Positions 27,776 to 39,413 of a stretch of 64,000 nt of DNA are shown piece by piece (the first letter of the stretch is position 1; every line of letters begins with the position of its first letter). The notes under the pieces were generated by a model. It was not told the DNA's origin and did no database searches. It saw only the letters and a list, made by a program, of their open reading frames with translations. Source of the DNA: Streptomyces rhizoryzae (GTDB lineage: Bacteria > Actinomycetota > Actinomycetes > Streptomycetales > Streptomycetaceae); assembly GCF_023155275.1 (NCBI RefSeq), contig NZ_JALMUV010000010.1, positions 1 through 64,000 of the forward strand, written 5' to 3'. The position numbers were made by a program, and so were the translations under genes.

Positions 27776-28677
27776 CAGCGATGCGGCCCCCTCGCGAGCC
27801 GAACGGCGGGCAGGAGGCGGGTACTCCCGGGCGGGGGGGTGGGCAGGGCGGATCCGGCCAGGCCCGGCGCCCCGGTAGGGCGGTGGGGGAAGGGGGTGCC
27901 CCCGGGGGCGCGCCCGTGCTGCCCGGTCTCGGCGGGCAGGTGGTGCTGGTCACCGGGGCGTCGGGCGGGATCGGGCGGGGGATCGCGCTGCGGTTCGCCG
28001 CCGCGGGCGCGGACGTCGTGGTGCACCACCGGGCCGGGCGCGAGGCCGCGCGGGCGCTGGTCGGGGAGATCGAGCGGGGCGGCGGGAGCGCGCTCGCGAT
28101 CCGCGCGGACCTGACCGCCGAGGCGGAGTGCCACCGGCTGGTGGCGGAGGCGGCCGGCTGGCGGGGCCGGCTGACCGGCCTGGTGAACAACGCGGGCGTG
28201 CAGCCCACCCAGGACCTCGCGGGGATGTCGCTGGCCGACTGGCGGGCGGTCGCGGACCCCAACGTGCACAGCGTCTTCGCCTGCACCCAGGCCGCGGCGG
28301 AGGTGCTGCGCGCGGGCGGCGGCGGGTGGGTGACCCACATCGCCTCGATCGAGGCGGACCGCCCGGCGCCCCGCCATGCGCACTACTGCGCGTCCAAGGC
28401 GGCGGTGGTGATGCATGCCCGCGCCGCGGCGCTGGAGTACGGGGCGTACGGGATCCGCGTCAACAGCGTCTCCCCGGGGCTGATCGACCGCCCGGGGCTG
28501 GCCGGGGACTGGTCCGAGGGGGTCCGCCGCTGGCAACGGGCCGCGCCCCTGGGGCGGTTGGGGCGTCCGGAGGACATCGGCGACGCCTGCGTCTTCCTCG
28601 CCTCCCCGATGGCCTCCTGGATCACCGGCCACGACCTCGTCGTCGACGGGGGCGTCTCGGCCCGCCCCACCTGGTGA
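27772..28677 (+). CDS. SDR family oxidoreductase
   Basis: A 301-residue short-chain dehydrogenase, translationally coupled to the cupin gene. A Gly/Arg/Pro-rich N-terminal stretch of about 50 residues precedes the Rossmann fold: VLVTGASGGIGRGIA (TGxxxGxG), NNAGV, the Ser in HIASIEA, and YCASK (YxxxK). The C-terminal WITGHDLVVDGG is typical of FabG-like enzymes. The Asn-active-site region reads ADPNVHSVF. Substrate unknown; joint translation with the cupin suggests a shared sugar or polyol pathway, which is inference. Confidence 0.87.
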   Translation: MTAMRPPREPNGGQEAGTPGRGGGQGGSGQARRPGRAVGEGGAPGGAPVLPGLGGQVVLVTGASGGIGRGIALRFAAAGADVVVHHRAGREAARALVGEIERGGGSALAIRADLTAEAECHRLVAEAAGWRGRLTGLVNNAGVQPTQDLAGMSLADWRAVADPNVHSVFACTQAAAEVLRAGGGGWVTHIASIEADRPAPRHAHYCASKAAVVMHARAAALEYGAYGIRVNSVSPGLIDRPGLAGDWSEGVRRWQRAAPLGRLGRPEDIGDACVFLASPMASWITGHDLVVDGGVSARPTW

Positions 28678-28824
28678 GCCGGCGCCGGGACGCCCCCCGG
28701 GCGCCGTCCGCGCCGCACGCGAGCGGCACCGGAGCGGACGGGCCGGGCGCGCACCGCACGCGGGGCGGGCGGGAGGCTGGCGCGGTGGGGCGCAGCGGAG
28801 CCCGGCCCGGCCCCGTTCCCGTCC

Positions 28825-29463
28825 TCAGGGCCAGACGAGGCAGTACGCCTGGTGGCCCGCTTCGTGGAGGCGGTGGGAGAAGTCCTGCCACTCGTGGAGG
28901 AGCCGGTAGACGCTGAAGGCGTCGCGCGGGCCGCCGCGGTCGGGGACGGTGGACCAGATGAACGCGGCCGCGCCGACGGACTCCTCGCCGACGCCGCGCA
29001 GCGGGTCGACCACGGTCATGGGGAGCTTGACGACGGCGTAGTCGGGGTGGAGGACGACCAGTTCGAGCGGGGGGACCTTGTGCAGCGGTATGCCCTCTAT
29101 ACCGGTGAGCACCATGGCGGCCATGGTCTCCGGCTTGATCTTGGTGAACATGCCGCCCATGCCCAGCTCGTCCCCGCCCAGTTCCTCGGGGCGCATGGAG
29201 ATCGGGACCCGGGCGGCGGTGGCGCCATTGGGTGCGCCGAAGTATTTGTACGTCACCCCCATGCGGCCGCCCCTGTTTTCCCCGCCCGTAATGCTTTCGG
29301 TGCCCTTGCGACGGTCGTCCCTGATGTTCTCGGCGCCCTCCCGCCGGTGACGGCCGCGCTGGGCGCGCTCGGGACCCCGGTCATCGGTTCCCTCGCCCAG
29401 TTCGCCACCGCGATGCATATCTCCACCCGACCACTCGCAGCCCCAGCCGCGCAACCCGATCAT
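28825..29463 (-). CDS. Conserved streptomycete hypothetical protein
   Basis: I do not recognise a function. The last 145 residues (from MGVTYKYFGAPNGATAARV) are a well-conserved streptomycete block with PISMRPEELGGDELGMGGMF, LPMTVVDPLRG and a C-terminus ending HQAYCLVWP. The start at 29463 (MIGLRGWGCEW) has a GGGAGGT 11 nt upstream and would add a 67-residue charged, Arg/Glu/Gly-rich segment. The alternative start at 29262 has only a weak site. No signal peptide or membrane segment is seen. It is divergent from hemL. Confidence 0.7.
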   Translation of the reverse strand: MIGLRGWGCEWSGGDMHRGGELGEGTDDRGPERAQRGRHRREGAENIRDDRRKGTESITGGENRGGRMGVTYKYFGAPNGATAARVPISMRPEELGGDELGMGGMFTKIKPETMAAMVLTGIEGIPLHKVPPLELVVLHPDYAVVKLPMTVVDPLRGVGEESVGAAAFIWSTVPDRGGPRDAFSVYRLLHEWQDFSHRLHEAGHQAYCLVWP

Positions 29464-29755
29464 CGTCTCAGAGACCTCCCCCGTCACCGGCGCGTGAAAC
29501 GCCCGGCCGCACGCCCCCGTGCACCTCTGAGACCATTGCTTGCGTGACTTACTCGTACGTCGCCCCAGTTTCGCAGACGCGCGGCGGCTGAGGCCCGGTC
29601 GCGAGGGAGAGGAACGAAAAAGAAACCAAGAGGGAATCGAGCGGGAATCGCGTGACGGGCCCGGTGGCCCGCACCGGTGATTCCCCACCCCAGTCAGCCG
29701 GGCCGGACCCCGTACGCCGCCGCCCTCCCACCCGTATATGCAGGTCAGGATCACA

Positions 29756-31063
29756 GTGTCTTTTCCGTATGAAGCCCCTGTTTCGCAGTCGCTGTTCGAC
29801 CGTGCGTCAGTAGTGACGCCGGGCGGCGTGAATTCTCCGGTGCGGGCCTTCCGGGCCGTGGGCGGTACGCCCCGGTTCATGGTGTCCGGAACCGGTCCGT
29901 ACCTCACCGATGCCGATGGCCGGGAGTATGTCGACCTGGTGTGTTCGTGGGGGCCGATGATCCTCGGCCACGCGCACCCGGAGGTCACCGCCGCCGTCCA
30001 GGAGGCGGTCGCCCGCGGGACGTCCTTCGGCACGCCCGGCGCGGACGAGGTGGAGCTGGCCGAGGAGATCACGGCCCGCATCGAGCCGGTCGAGCAGGTC
30101 CGCCTGGTGTCGTCCGGCACCGAGGCGACGATGTCGGCGATCCGGCTGGCCCGCGGGTTCACCGGCCGGGCCAAGGTCGTCAAGTTCGCGGGCTGCTACC
30201 ACGGGCACGTGGACGCGCTGCTGGCCGCGGCCGGTTCGGGCGTGGCGACGTTCGGGCTGCCGGACACCCCCGGCGTGACCGGCGCGCAGGCCGGCGACAC
30301 GATCGTGCTGCCGTACAACGACCTGGCGGCGGTCCGGGCCGCGTTCGCCGCGCACGAGGGCGAGATCGCCTGCGTGATCACCGAGGCGTCGCCGGGCAAC
30401 ATGGGCGTGGTGCCGCCGCTGCCGGGCTTCAACCAGGGCCTGGCGGACCTCTGCCGGGAGAACGGCGCGCTCTACATCTCCGACGAGGTCATGACCGGCT
30501 TCCGGGTCAGCCGGGCCGGCTGGTACGGCATCGACGGGGTCCGCCCGGACCTGATGACCTTCGGGAAGGTCATGGGCGGCGGCTTCCCGGCCGCGGCCTT
30601 CGGCGGGCGGGCCGACGTGATGGCGCACCTCGCCCCGGCCGGGCCGGTCTACCAGGCGGGCACCCTCTCCGGGAACCCGGTCGCCACCGCCGCCGGTGTC
30701 GCGCAGCTGCGGCTGCTGGACGACGCCGCGTACGCGAAGGTCGACGCGGTCTCCGCGGCGGTGCGCGCGCTGGTCACCGAGGCGCTGACCAAGGAGGGCG
30801 TGGCGCACCGGCTCCAGACCGCCGGGAACATGTTCTCGGTGTTCTTCACCGACGCCGCGGTGACGGACTACGGGAAGGCCAGGGCGCAGGAGTCGTTCCG
30901 CTTCACCGCCTTCTTCCACTCGATGCTGGCGCAGGGCGTCTACCTCCCGCCGTCCGCGTTCGAGTCCTGGTTCGTCTCGGCCGCGCACGACGACGCGGCG
31001 ATCGAGCGGATCGCGGCGGCGCTGCCGGCCGCGGCCAAGGCCGCTGCGGAGGCGACGGCGTGA
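29756..31063 (+). CDS. hemL: Glutamate-1-semialdehyde 2,1-aminomutase
   Basis: A 435-residue PLP enzyme converting glutamate-1-semialdehyde (the HemA product) to 5-aminolevulinate for HemB. Motifs: [62 protein letters not shown], and the PLP lysine in [14 protein letters not shown] 29756 is preceded by AGGA 5 nt upstream; ATG 29738 would add six unconserved residues. Although separate from rex-hemACD, it completes the C5 pathway in this window. Confidence 0.95.
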   Translation: MSFPYEAPVSQSLFDRASVVTPGGVNSPVRAFRAVGGTPRFMVSGTGPYLTDADGREYVDLVCSWGPMILGHAHPEVTAAVQEAVARGTSFGTPGADEVELAEEITARIEPVEQVRLVSSGTEATMSAIRLARGFTGRAKVVKFAGCYHGHVDALLAAAGSGVATFGLPDTPGVTGAQAGDTIVLPYNDLAAVRAAFAAHEGEIACVITEASPGNMGVVPPLPGFNQGLADLCRENGALYISDEVMTGFRVSRAGWYGIDGVRPDLMTFGKVMGGGFPAAAFGGRADVMAHLAPAGPVYQAGTLSGNPVATAAGVAQLRLLDDAAYAKVDAVSAAVRALVTEALTKEGVAHRLQTAGNMFSVFFTDAAVTDYGKARAQESFRFTAFFHSMLAQGVYLPPSAFESWFVSAAHDDAAIERIAAALPAAAKAAAEATA

Positions 31064-31794
31064 CCGGCACGGACCGCACGGAACGGGAGCGGGACGCGGT
31101 GAGCGGCGGCGCGGAGCGCGGTGACGAGATCACCGTCGTGCACCTGATGCGGCACGGCGAGGTCCACAACCCCGAGGGCGTGCTCTACGGGCGGCGGCCC
31201 GGGTACCACCTCTCCGACCTCGGCCGGAAGATGGCGGACCGGGTCGCCGAGCACCTCGCGGAGCGGGACATCCGGTACGTGGTGGCCTCGCCGCTGGAGC
31301 GCGCGCAGGAGACCGCGGCGCCGATCGGGGCGGCGCACGGCCTGCCGACCGCGACCGACGAGCGGCTGATCGAGGCGGCCAACGTCTTCGAGGGGAAGAC
31401 CTTCGGGGTCGGTGACGGCGCGCTGAAGAAGCCGGGGAACTGGAAGTACCTGACCAACCCCTTCCGGCCCTCGTGGGGCGAGCCGTACCTGGAGCAGGTG
31501 GTCCGGATGATGGCGGCGCTCGGCGCGGCCCGGGACGCGGCGCGCGGGCACGAGGCGGTGGCGGTCAGCCACCAGCTGCCGATCTGGATCGTGCGCAGCT
31601 TCGCCGAGCGCCGGCGGCTGTGGCACGACCCGCGGAAGCGGCAGTGCACGCTGGCCTCGCTGACGTCGTTCACCTTCCACGGTGACAAGATCGTCTCGGT
31701 GGGGTACAGCGAGCCGGCGCGCGATCTGGTGCCGGCCCATCTGCTGGCCGGCGCCAAGCCGGTGAAGGGCTCCGCCAAGGCGTTCGGTGCCTAA
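31060..31794 (+). CDS. Histidine phosphatase family protein
   Basis: A 244-residue phosphoglycerate mutase-like enzyme. The phosphorylated His is in [13 protein letters not shown]. The second Arg is in [11 protein letters not shown], the acidic residue in [14 protein letters not shown], and the second His in [10 protein letters not shown]. The GTG start overlaps the hemL stop (GTGA), with GGAGG 7 nt before it, so the gene is co-translated with hemL. A second in-frame GTG at 31099 is possible. Substrate not identifiable. Confidence 0.88.
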   Translation: MTGTDRTERERDAVSGGAERGDEITVVHLMRHGEVHNPEGVLYGRRPGYHLSDLGRKMADRVAEHLAERDIRYVVASPLERAQETAAPIGAAHGLPTATDERLIEAANVFEGKTFGVGDGALKKPGNWKYLTNPFRPSWGEPYLEQVVRMMAALGAARDAARGHEAVAVSHQLPIWIVRSFAERRRLWHDPRKRQCTLASLTSFTFHGDKIVSVGYSEPARDLVPAHLLAGAKPVKGSAKAFGA

Positions 31795-31894
31795 CACACC
31801 TGACGCGTGGTCAGGTGGCGTTATGTCAAATTCGCCGGAAATGAAAAATTTGAGCGAATAGCGAGCAACCTCCGTACCCGATGTGCCCTCTATA

Positions 31895-31920
31895 TCAATG
31901 TCCGTTTATATGGATATTGA
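31895..31920. promoter_or_regulatory. Imperfect palindrome in an AT-rich promoter region
   Basis: TCAATGTCC (31895-31903) and GGATATTGA (31912-31920) form an 8-of-9 inverted repeat with an 8-nt spacer. The surrounding 31810-31920 stretch is the most AT-rich in this part of the window, and it lies 30-55 nt before the deacetylase-like gene. Probable operator or promoter element; the regulator is unknown. Confidence 0.45.
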
Positions 31921-31949
31921 GTCGTCGAGCACGGATGGGGAACGACGCT

Positions 31950-33170
31950 ATGGGCGCGATCAGTCGGCGGAGCCTGCTGGGGATGGGAATGGGGGCCGCC
32001 GCGGCCCTCGGTGTCGCCGGGTGCGCCGATTCGGGGCAGGGTGGCGCCGGCGGGCAGCGGGTGAAGAACGCCGCACCGGCCCGCCCCAAGCTCATAGGTG
32101 ACGGGTCGACGGCGGACTACGGCAAGCAGCCCCACCAGCCCGCCGCGCCCGAACCGCTGGAGCCGGGGCAGACCCCGCCGCAGTTCGTGGTCTTCTCGTG
32201 GGACGGGGCGGGAGAGGTCGGCAACGGCCTCTTCCCCCGTTTCCGCAAGCTCGCCAAGGACCACGGCGCGGCCATGACCTTCTTCCTCTCCGGGCTCTAC
32301 CTGCTGCCCGAGGAGAAGAAGCACCTCTACCTCCCGCCGAACAACCGGCCGGGCGCCTCCGACATCGGCTACCTCAACACCGCGCACCTGAAGGAGACCC
32401 TCGACAACGTCCGCCAGGCGTGGTTCGACGGCCATGAGATAGGCACCCACTTCAACGGTCACTTCTGCTCCGGGCGGGGCAGCGTGGCGCACTGGACGCC
32501 CCGGCAGTGGCGCTCCGAGATAGACCAGGCCGTGGGCTTCGTCACCAAGTGGCGGACGCACACCGGCTTCGCCGACGCCGACCCGCTGCCCTTCGACTAC
32601 CGCAAGGAACTGGTCGGCGGCCGCACCCCGTGCCTGCTCGGCCAGGAGAACCTGCTGCCCACCGCCCGGGAGCTCGGCTGGCGCTACGACGCCAGCTCAC
32701 CCGGCGGCCTCCAGATGTGGCCCCGGAAAAAGCAGGGCATATGGGACTTCCCGCTCCAGCAGATACCTTTCCCCGGCCACTCGTTCGAGGTCCTCTCGAT
32801 GGACTACAACATCCTGGCCAACCAGTCGAAGAACTCGACCAAGGCCCCGCCGGCCAACTACCCGGGCTGGCGCCGGCAGGCTGCGGACGCCTACATCTCC
32901 GGCTTCCGCCGGGCGTACGAGACCAACCGCGCGCCGTTCTTCATCGGCAACCACTTCGAGGAGTGGAACGGCGGCATCTACATGGACGCCGTCGAGGAGG
33001 CGCTCAAGCACATCGCCAACGAGCGGAACAAGGACGTCCGGCTCGTCTCGTTCCGGCAGTTCACCGACTGGCTCGACGTCCAGGACCCGCGCATCGTCCG
33101 CAAGCTCCAGCGGATGGGCGTCGGCGAGCGGCCGGCCGGCGGCTGGAAGAGCTACCTGGCCGCGGTCTGA
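31950..33170 (+). CDS. Tat-exported lipoprotein with polysaccharide deacetylase-like fold
   Basis: About 406 residues. The N-terminus SRRSLLGMG is a twin-arginine motif and GVAGC is a lipobox, so a Tat-dependent lipoprotein is likely. After a Pro-rich linker, FSWDGAG resembles the first NodB metal motif (one Asp), and HEIGTHFNGHF gives the HxxxH metal pair, suggesting a carbohydrate esterase 4-like deacetylase acting outside the membrane. ATG 31950 is preceded by GGGGAA 7 nt upstream; ATG 31935 is an alternative. It lies before the cytochrome c biogenesis cluster. Confidence 0.8.
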   Translation: MGAISRRSLLGMGMGAAAALGVAGCADSGQGGAGGQRVKNAAPARPKLIGDGSTADYGKQPHQPAAPEPLEPGQTPPQFVVFSWDGAGEVGNGLFPRFRKLAKDHGAAMTFFLSGLYLLPEEKKHLYLPPNNRPGASDIGYLNTAHLKETLDNVRQAWFDGHEIGTHFNGHFCSGRGSVAHWTPRQWRSEIDQAVGFVTKWRTHTGFADADPLPFDYRKELVGGRTPCLLGQENLLPTARELGWRYDASSPGGLQMWPRKKQGIWDFPLQQIPFPGHSFEVLSMDYNILANQSKNSTKAPPANYPGWRRQAADAYISGFRRAYETNRAPFFIGNHFEEWNGGIYMDAVEEALKHIANERNKDVRLVSFRQFTDWLDVQDPRIVRKLQRMGVGERPAGGWKSYLAAV

Positions 33171-33312
33171 CGGCCCCGCGCGTCCCGGGCCGCGACCCCG
33201 GGACGCGCCGGAAGGTATCGTTCCGCATGGTCTGACATGCCCCTTTGTCCGGGGTCCGGCGGGGCGAGGGGGGCGCGGAAGATCCGCAAAAGGCCCATGC
33301 GAAACTTTTCAC

Positions 33313-33924
33313 ATGAGTGACAGCCGCGCGCCACGCCGCCTCACCAGCCGCCGCCTCGCCCTGTGCGCCGCGGGAGCGGCGGCCGCCTCGCTGACGCTGA
33401 GCGCCTGCGGCGACGGCGCCTCCGGCGGCTCGGCGCAGACCCGGTTCGTCCAGGGCAAGAACGGCGTCGACACCGTCAAGCCCGGTGAGCGGCAGCCGGC
33501 CCCCGAGCTGTCCGGCGAGACCACCACCGGCAAGCACCTGGACGTCGCCGACTACAAGGGCAAGGTCGTCGTCATCAACGTCTGGGGATCGTGGTGCGGC
33601 CCCTGCATCGCCGAGGCCCCGAACTTCGCCAAGGTCGCGAACGAGGACAAGGACAAGGGCGTCCAGTTCGTCGGGATCAACACCCGCGACTCCGAGCGGT
33701 CCCAGGCCACCCAGTTCGAGGACGAGCACAAGGTGCCCTACCCGAGCCTGTTCGACCCCACCGGCAAGCTGATGCTGCGCTTCCCCAAGGGCAGCCTCAA
33801 CCCGCAGTCGATCCCCTCCACCATCGCCCTGGACAAGCAGGGCCGGATCGCCGCCCGCTCGATCGGCCCGCTCACCGAGGACGACCTGCGCAAGATGGTC
33901 GACCCGCTGATCGCCGAGAAGTGA
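33313..33924 (+). CDS. TlpA/ResA-type thiol-disulfide oxidoreductase, cytochrome c biogenesis
   Basis: A 203-residue membrane-tethered thioredoxin-fold protein. The N-terminal signal sequence ends in a lipobox-like LSAC near residue 35. The redox centre is WGSWCGPC (CxxC), followed by VQFVGINTRDS and the cis-Pro region SIPSTIALD. In System II it keeps apocytochrome c haem-binding cysteines reduced. It is the first gene of a four-gene set with ccdA, resB and ccsB, separated by only 4 nt from ccdA. Confidence 0.9.
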   Translation: MSDSRAPRRLTSRRLALCAAGAAAASLTLSACGDGASGGSAQTRFVQGKNGVDTVKPGERQPAPELSGETTTGKHLDVADYKGKVVVINVWGSWCGPCIAEAPNFAKVANEDKDKGVQFVGINTRDSERSQATQFEDEHKVPYPSLFDPTGKLMLRFPKGSLNPQSIPSTIALDKQGRIAARSIGPLTEDDLRKMVDPLIAEK

Positions 33925-33928
33925 TCGC

Positions 33929-34693
33929 GTGATCGCGCTCGCCGCCGCCGCCGCGGAGAACCGGACCATCCTCACCGGTGCCCTGGTCGCCGCCGTCCCG
34001 GTCGCCCTCTTCGCCGGCCTGGTCTCGTTCTTCTCGCCCTGCGTCCTGCCCCTGGTCCCCGGCTACATGTCGTACGTGACCGGCGTGACCGGCACCGACC
34101 TCGCCGACGCCCGGCGCGGCCGGATGCTGGCCGGCGCCGCCCTCTTCGTCCTCGGCTTCACCGCCGTCTTCGTCTCCGGCGGCGCCCTCTTCGGCTTCTT
34201 CGGCCAGACCCTCCAGGAGTACCGGACCGCGATCTCGCGGGTCCTGGGCGTGCTGATGATCCTGCTCGGCCTGGCCTTCGCCGGCGTCCTGAAGCGGTTC
34301 GGCCAGCGCGAGCTGCGGTTCCACAAGAAGCCCGCGATGGGGCTGGCCGGCGCGCCGGTGGTCGGCGTGCTCTTCGGCGTCGGCTGGACGCCGTGCCTCG
34401 GCCCCACCCTCACCGCCGTCCAGGCCCTCGCCTACCAGCAGGCCAGTGCCGGCCGCGGCGCGCTGCTCACCGTCGCCTACTGCCTGGGCCTGGGCCTGCC
34501 GTTCATCGCCGTGGCCCTCGCCTTCCGCCGGGTGCTCGGCGCCTTCGGCTGGGTCAAGCGGCACTACGTGTGGGTGATGAGGGCCGGCGGCGGCATGATG
34601 ATCGCCCTCGGCGTCCTCCTTCTCACAGGTGTCTGGGACATCCTGATGTCCCAGCTACAGAGCTGGACGCAAAGCATCACCGTTGGGATCTGA
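33929..34693 (+). CDS. ccdA: CcdA-type thiol-disulfide transmembrane transporter
   Basis: 254 residues with six predicted membrane segments. The first redox Cys is in FFSPCVLPLVPGY and its partner in GVGWTPCLGPTL. It carries reducing equivalents from cytoplasmic thioredoxin across the membrane to the TlpA/ResA-like protein encoded just upstream. The start is GTG 33929, 4 nt after the previous stop. The stop is followed within 4 nt by the resB start. Confidence 0.93.
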   Translation: MIALAAAAAENRTILTGALVAAVPVALFAGLVSFFSPCVLPLVPGYMSYVTGVTGTDLADARRGRMLAGAALFVLGFTAVFVSGGALFGFFGQTLQEYRTAISRVLGVLMILLGLAFAGVLKRFGQRELRFHKKPAMGLAGAPVVGVLFGVGWTPCLGPTLTAVQALAYQQASAGRGALLTVAYCLGLGLPFIAVALAFRRVLGAFGWVKRHYVWVMRAGGGMMIALGVLLLTGVWDILMSQLQSWTQSITVGI

Positions 34694-34696
34694 TTG

Positions 34697-36510
<1,814 letters not shown>

Positions 36511-36514
<4 letters not shown>

Positions 36515-37596
36515 ACCTCGCTGCCGCAGCCAACGAGACACTGGCTCACAACAGCAACGTGCTGGTCTATTCGGCGATGGCGATCTACACCCTCGCCTTC
36601 GTCGCCCACATGGCCGAGTGGGTGTTCGGCAGCCGCAGCAAGGTCGGCCGGACCGCGGCGGCCCTGACGGCCGCGGCCGCCGCGCCCGCCGCCCCGGTCG
36701 TGCGGACCGCCGCCAAGGGGGGCACCGCCGTCCTGGAGCGCCCCGAGGTCGTCACCCGCGCCGCGGCCGGCAGCCGCGACGTCCCCGACGGCCCCGGCGC
36801 GCACGGCGGCACCGAGAAGGGCGACCTCTACGGCCGGATCGCGATCTCGCTGACCGTGCTGGCCTGGGCGCTGCACGTCGGCGGCGTGGTCACCCGGGCG
36901 CTGTCCGTGCAGCGCGCCCCCTGGGGCAACATGTACGAGTTCTCCACGACCTTCGGCGCGGTCGCGGTGACGATCTACCTGCTCCTGCTGGCCCTGAGGA
37001 AGAACGTCCGCTGGATCGGCCTGCCGCTGGTCACCACCGTCCTGCTCGACCTGGGCCTGGCCGTCAGCGTGCTCTACACCGCCAGCGACCAGCTGGTGCC
37101 CGCGCTGCACTCCTACTGGCTGTGGATCCACGTCTCCTGCGCGATCCTCTCCGGCGCGGTGCTCTACCTCGGCGCGGTCGCCACCCTGCTCTTCCTCTTC
37201 CGCGACCGCTACGAGGCCAAGCTCGCCGACCCGGCCGGCAAGCAGCCCGGTGCCTTCGCCACCTCGGTCCTCACGCGGCTGCCGTCGGCCGCCTCGCTCG
37301 ACAAGTTCGCCTACCGCGTCAACGCCACCGTCTTCCCGCTGTGGACGTTCACCATCATCGCGGGCGCCATCTGGGCCGAGGCCGCCTGGGGCCGCTACTG
37401 GGGCTGGGACCCCAAGGAGGTCTGGTCCTTCATCACCTGGGTCGCCTACGCCTGCTACCTGCACGCCCGCGCCACCGTCGGCTGGAAGGGCCGCAAGGCC
37501 GCCTGGCTGGGCCTGATCGCCTTCGCCTGCTACCTCTTCAACTACTACGGCGTGAACATCTTCGTCACCGGCCTGCACTCCTACGCCGGCGTCTGA
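36511..37596 (+). CDS. ccsB: Cytochrome c biogenesis protein CcsB/ResC
   Basis: A 361-residue polytopic protein that binds haem through the tryptophan-rich WWD-type loop AAWGRYWGWDPKEVWSFITW (C-terminal third), with conserved His residues in flanking helices (HSYWLWIHVS, ACYLHARAT). A hydrophilic Ala/Val-rich linker of about 60 residues follows the first helix. The GTG start overlaps the resB stop by 4 nt. It forms the haem exporter and ligase with ResB. Its presence predicts c-type cytochromes such as the bcc complex. Confidence 0.94.
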
Positions 37597-37620
37597 GCCC
37601 CGCGCCCCCTCCGCCCCACC

Positions 37621-37669
37621 CGGTGCCGTACGGACCGGCCCGCCCGCCGGGCCGGTCCGTACGGCACCG
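37621..37669. terminator. Bidirectional terminator after ccsB
   Basis: A perfect 21-bp stem pairs 37621-37641 with 37649-37669, around a 7-nt GCCCGCC loop, between convergent ccsB and the phospholipase-like gene. Confidence 0.92.
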
Positions 37670-37698
37670 CCGTCCGTCCGGGGCGTGCGCGCCCCGGG

Positions 37699-39126
37699 TC
37701 AGCGCCGCCGGCGCCCGCCGCGCTCCTGCCGCGGCGGCTTCTGGTCCGCGCCCGGCAGCACCGGCTTCGGCAGGTGCGCCACCTCCCACTGCGCCTCGGC
37801 CAGCTGCGCGGCGGTGTCCCGCGGCAGCCGCGGCGGCCGGCGGGCCGGGTCGCGGAAGCCGAACGCCGAGGTCAGATCGCCGAAGGCGGCCCGCCGCCAG
37901 TCGCTGATGTTGGGCTCCGCCACCCCGGTGAAGCGCTCCAGGAACTGGAGCACCGAGGTGTGGTCGAAGGCGTCGCCGGCCGCCCAGCCGCCCACCGTCC
38001 ACGGCGAGACGATCAGGCAGGGCACCCGGAAGCCGGCGCCGATCGGCAGCCCGTGGACGAACTCGTCCTTGGTCCCGGCCGGCGGCACCGGCGGCGGTAC
38101 GTGGTCGAAGAGGCCGTCGTTCTCGTCGTAGTTGAGGATGAACGCGGTCTTGGCCCACACCTTCGGGTTCGCGGCGATCGCCTCGATCTTCCGCGCCACG
38201 AAGTCGGCGCCGGCGGCCGGCAGGTAGTCCGGGTGCTCCGACTGGTGGCTGGTGGGGATGATCCAGGAGACCGCCGGCAGCCGGTCGTGGCGGGCGTCGT
38301 CCTCGAAGGTGCCGGCCGGCTGCGGCCGCACGCCCTTCTCGTACAGCGCGCTGCCCGGCTTGGCGTCCCGGAAGGTCTGGAACTGCTCCAGGAGGTTGCA
38401 GCCGTAGTCGTCCTCCTCCTGGTACACCTTCCAGCTCACCCCGGCCGCCTCCAGCCGCTCCGCGTACGTCGTCCAGCGGTACGGGGTGGGCGCGGTGTTG
38501 TTCAGGACCGGGCCGCCGCGGGTGCCGCCGGGGTCGAGGGTGCCGGTCATCCAGTACAGCCGGTTGGGCCAGGTCGGCCCGAAGACCGAGCAGAAGTAGT
38601 TGTCGCAGAGGGTGAACGCCTCGGCCAGCGCGAACTGGAAGGGGATGTCCTCGCGGGTGTGGTAGCCCATCACGTACGGGCCGTTGGCGCCGTCGGCCTT
38701 GCGGTGCGCCGGCAGCCAGCGGTCCATCCGGCCGCCGTTCCACGCCTCGTGCTGGACCGACCAGGCGTGGCTGGTGGACGGGATGGCCTGGGCGCTGGAG
38801 GTGCGGGTGTCGAGGCGGAACGGCAGCAGGTAGCCGTCGGGGTTCTCCGGGTCGGGCTGGTGGAAGACGGACCGGCCGGTGGAGAGGGTGAGCGCGTCCG
38901 GGTCGCCGAAGCCGCGGACGCCGCGCAGCGTGCCGAAGTAGTGGTCGAACGAACGGTTCTCCTGCATCAGCAGGACGACGTGCTCGACGGCGTGCAGGGA
39001 GCCGTGCCGCGGGGGACCGGCGGCGACGGCCTTCTGGACGCTGGGCGGCAGGAGCGACAGCGCGGCGGTGCCGCCGATCGCCCCGGCCGCCGAGCCGAGG
39101 AGTCTGCGTCGGGTCATATCCGGCAT
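37699..39126 (-). CDS. Tat-exported phospholipase C-like phosphoesterase
   Basis: About 475 residues. The N-terminal MTRRRLLGSAAG is a Tat signal. The enzyme starts with HVVLLMQENRSFDHYFGTLRGVRGFGD, the catalytic Thr/Ser-metal region of the acid phosphatase/phospholipase C (non-haemolytic PLC) family, and later has NYDENDGLFDHVPPP and DHTSVLQFLERF. It cleaves phosphodiesters such as phosphatidylcholine outside the cell. The usual C-terminal repeats of long PLCs are missing; the protein ends in a basic Arg/Gly-rich tail. ATG 39126 has AGGGAG about 10 nt upstream; an upstream GTG at 39135 is possible. Confidence 0.88.
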   Translation of the reverse strand: MPDMTRRRLLGSAAGAIGGTAALSLLPPSVQKAVAAGPPRHGSLHAVEHVVLLMQENRSFDHYFGTLRGVRGFGDPDALTLSTGRSVFHQPDPENPDGYLLPFRLDTRTSSAQAIPSTSHAWSVQHEAWNGGRMDRWLPAHRKADGANGPYVMGYHTREDIPFQFALAEAFTLCDNYFCSVFGPTWPNRLYWMTGTLDPGGTRGGPVLNNTAPTPYRWTTYAERLEAAGVSWKVYQEEDDYGCNLLEQFQTFRDAKPGSALYEKGVRPQPAGTFEDDARHDRLPAVSWIIPTSHQSEHPDYLPAAGADFVARKIEAIAANPKVWAKTAFILNYDENDGLFDHVPPPVPPAGTKDEFVHGLPIGAGFRVPCLIVSPWTVGGWAAGDAFDHTSVLQFLERFTGVAEPNISDWRRAAFGDLTSAFGFRDPARRPPRLPRDTAAQLAEAQWEVAHLPKPVLPGADQKPPRQERGGRRRR

Positions 39127-39413
39127 ATGAGCCACTCTCCCTGAGTCGCTGAGGCCCTCGGTGGACCGTCCCGACTGTGGCGGCGGCGCAGTTTCCCGGG
39201 CAGGGGGAGGTTGCTGAACGCTGCCCCAAATGGCCGTGAACGGACCAGAGTTGGCCGGACCCCCCTACGCCGCGTACGTCCCCGCGCGCGGCGCGCACCG
39301 CCGCCCGCACCACCCCGGCTACGCCGCCGCGGCCCTTGACGGGGACACGCGGACCGCGCCCGGAGTTCCCCCGGCTGCCGGGCAGCGTCGGCCCGGGCCG
39401 CGGCCCTCTCGGT

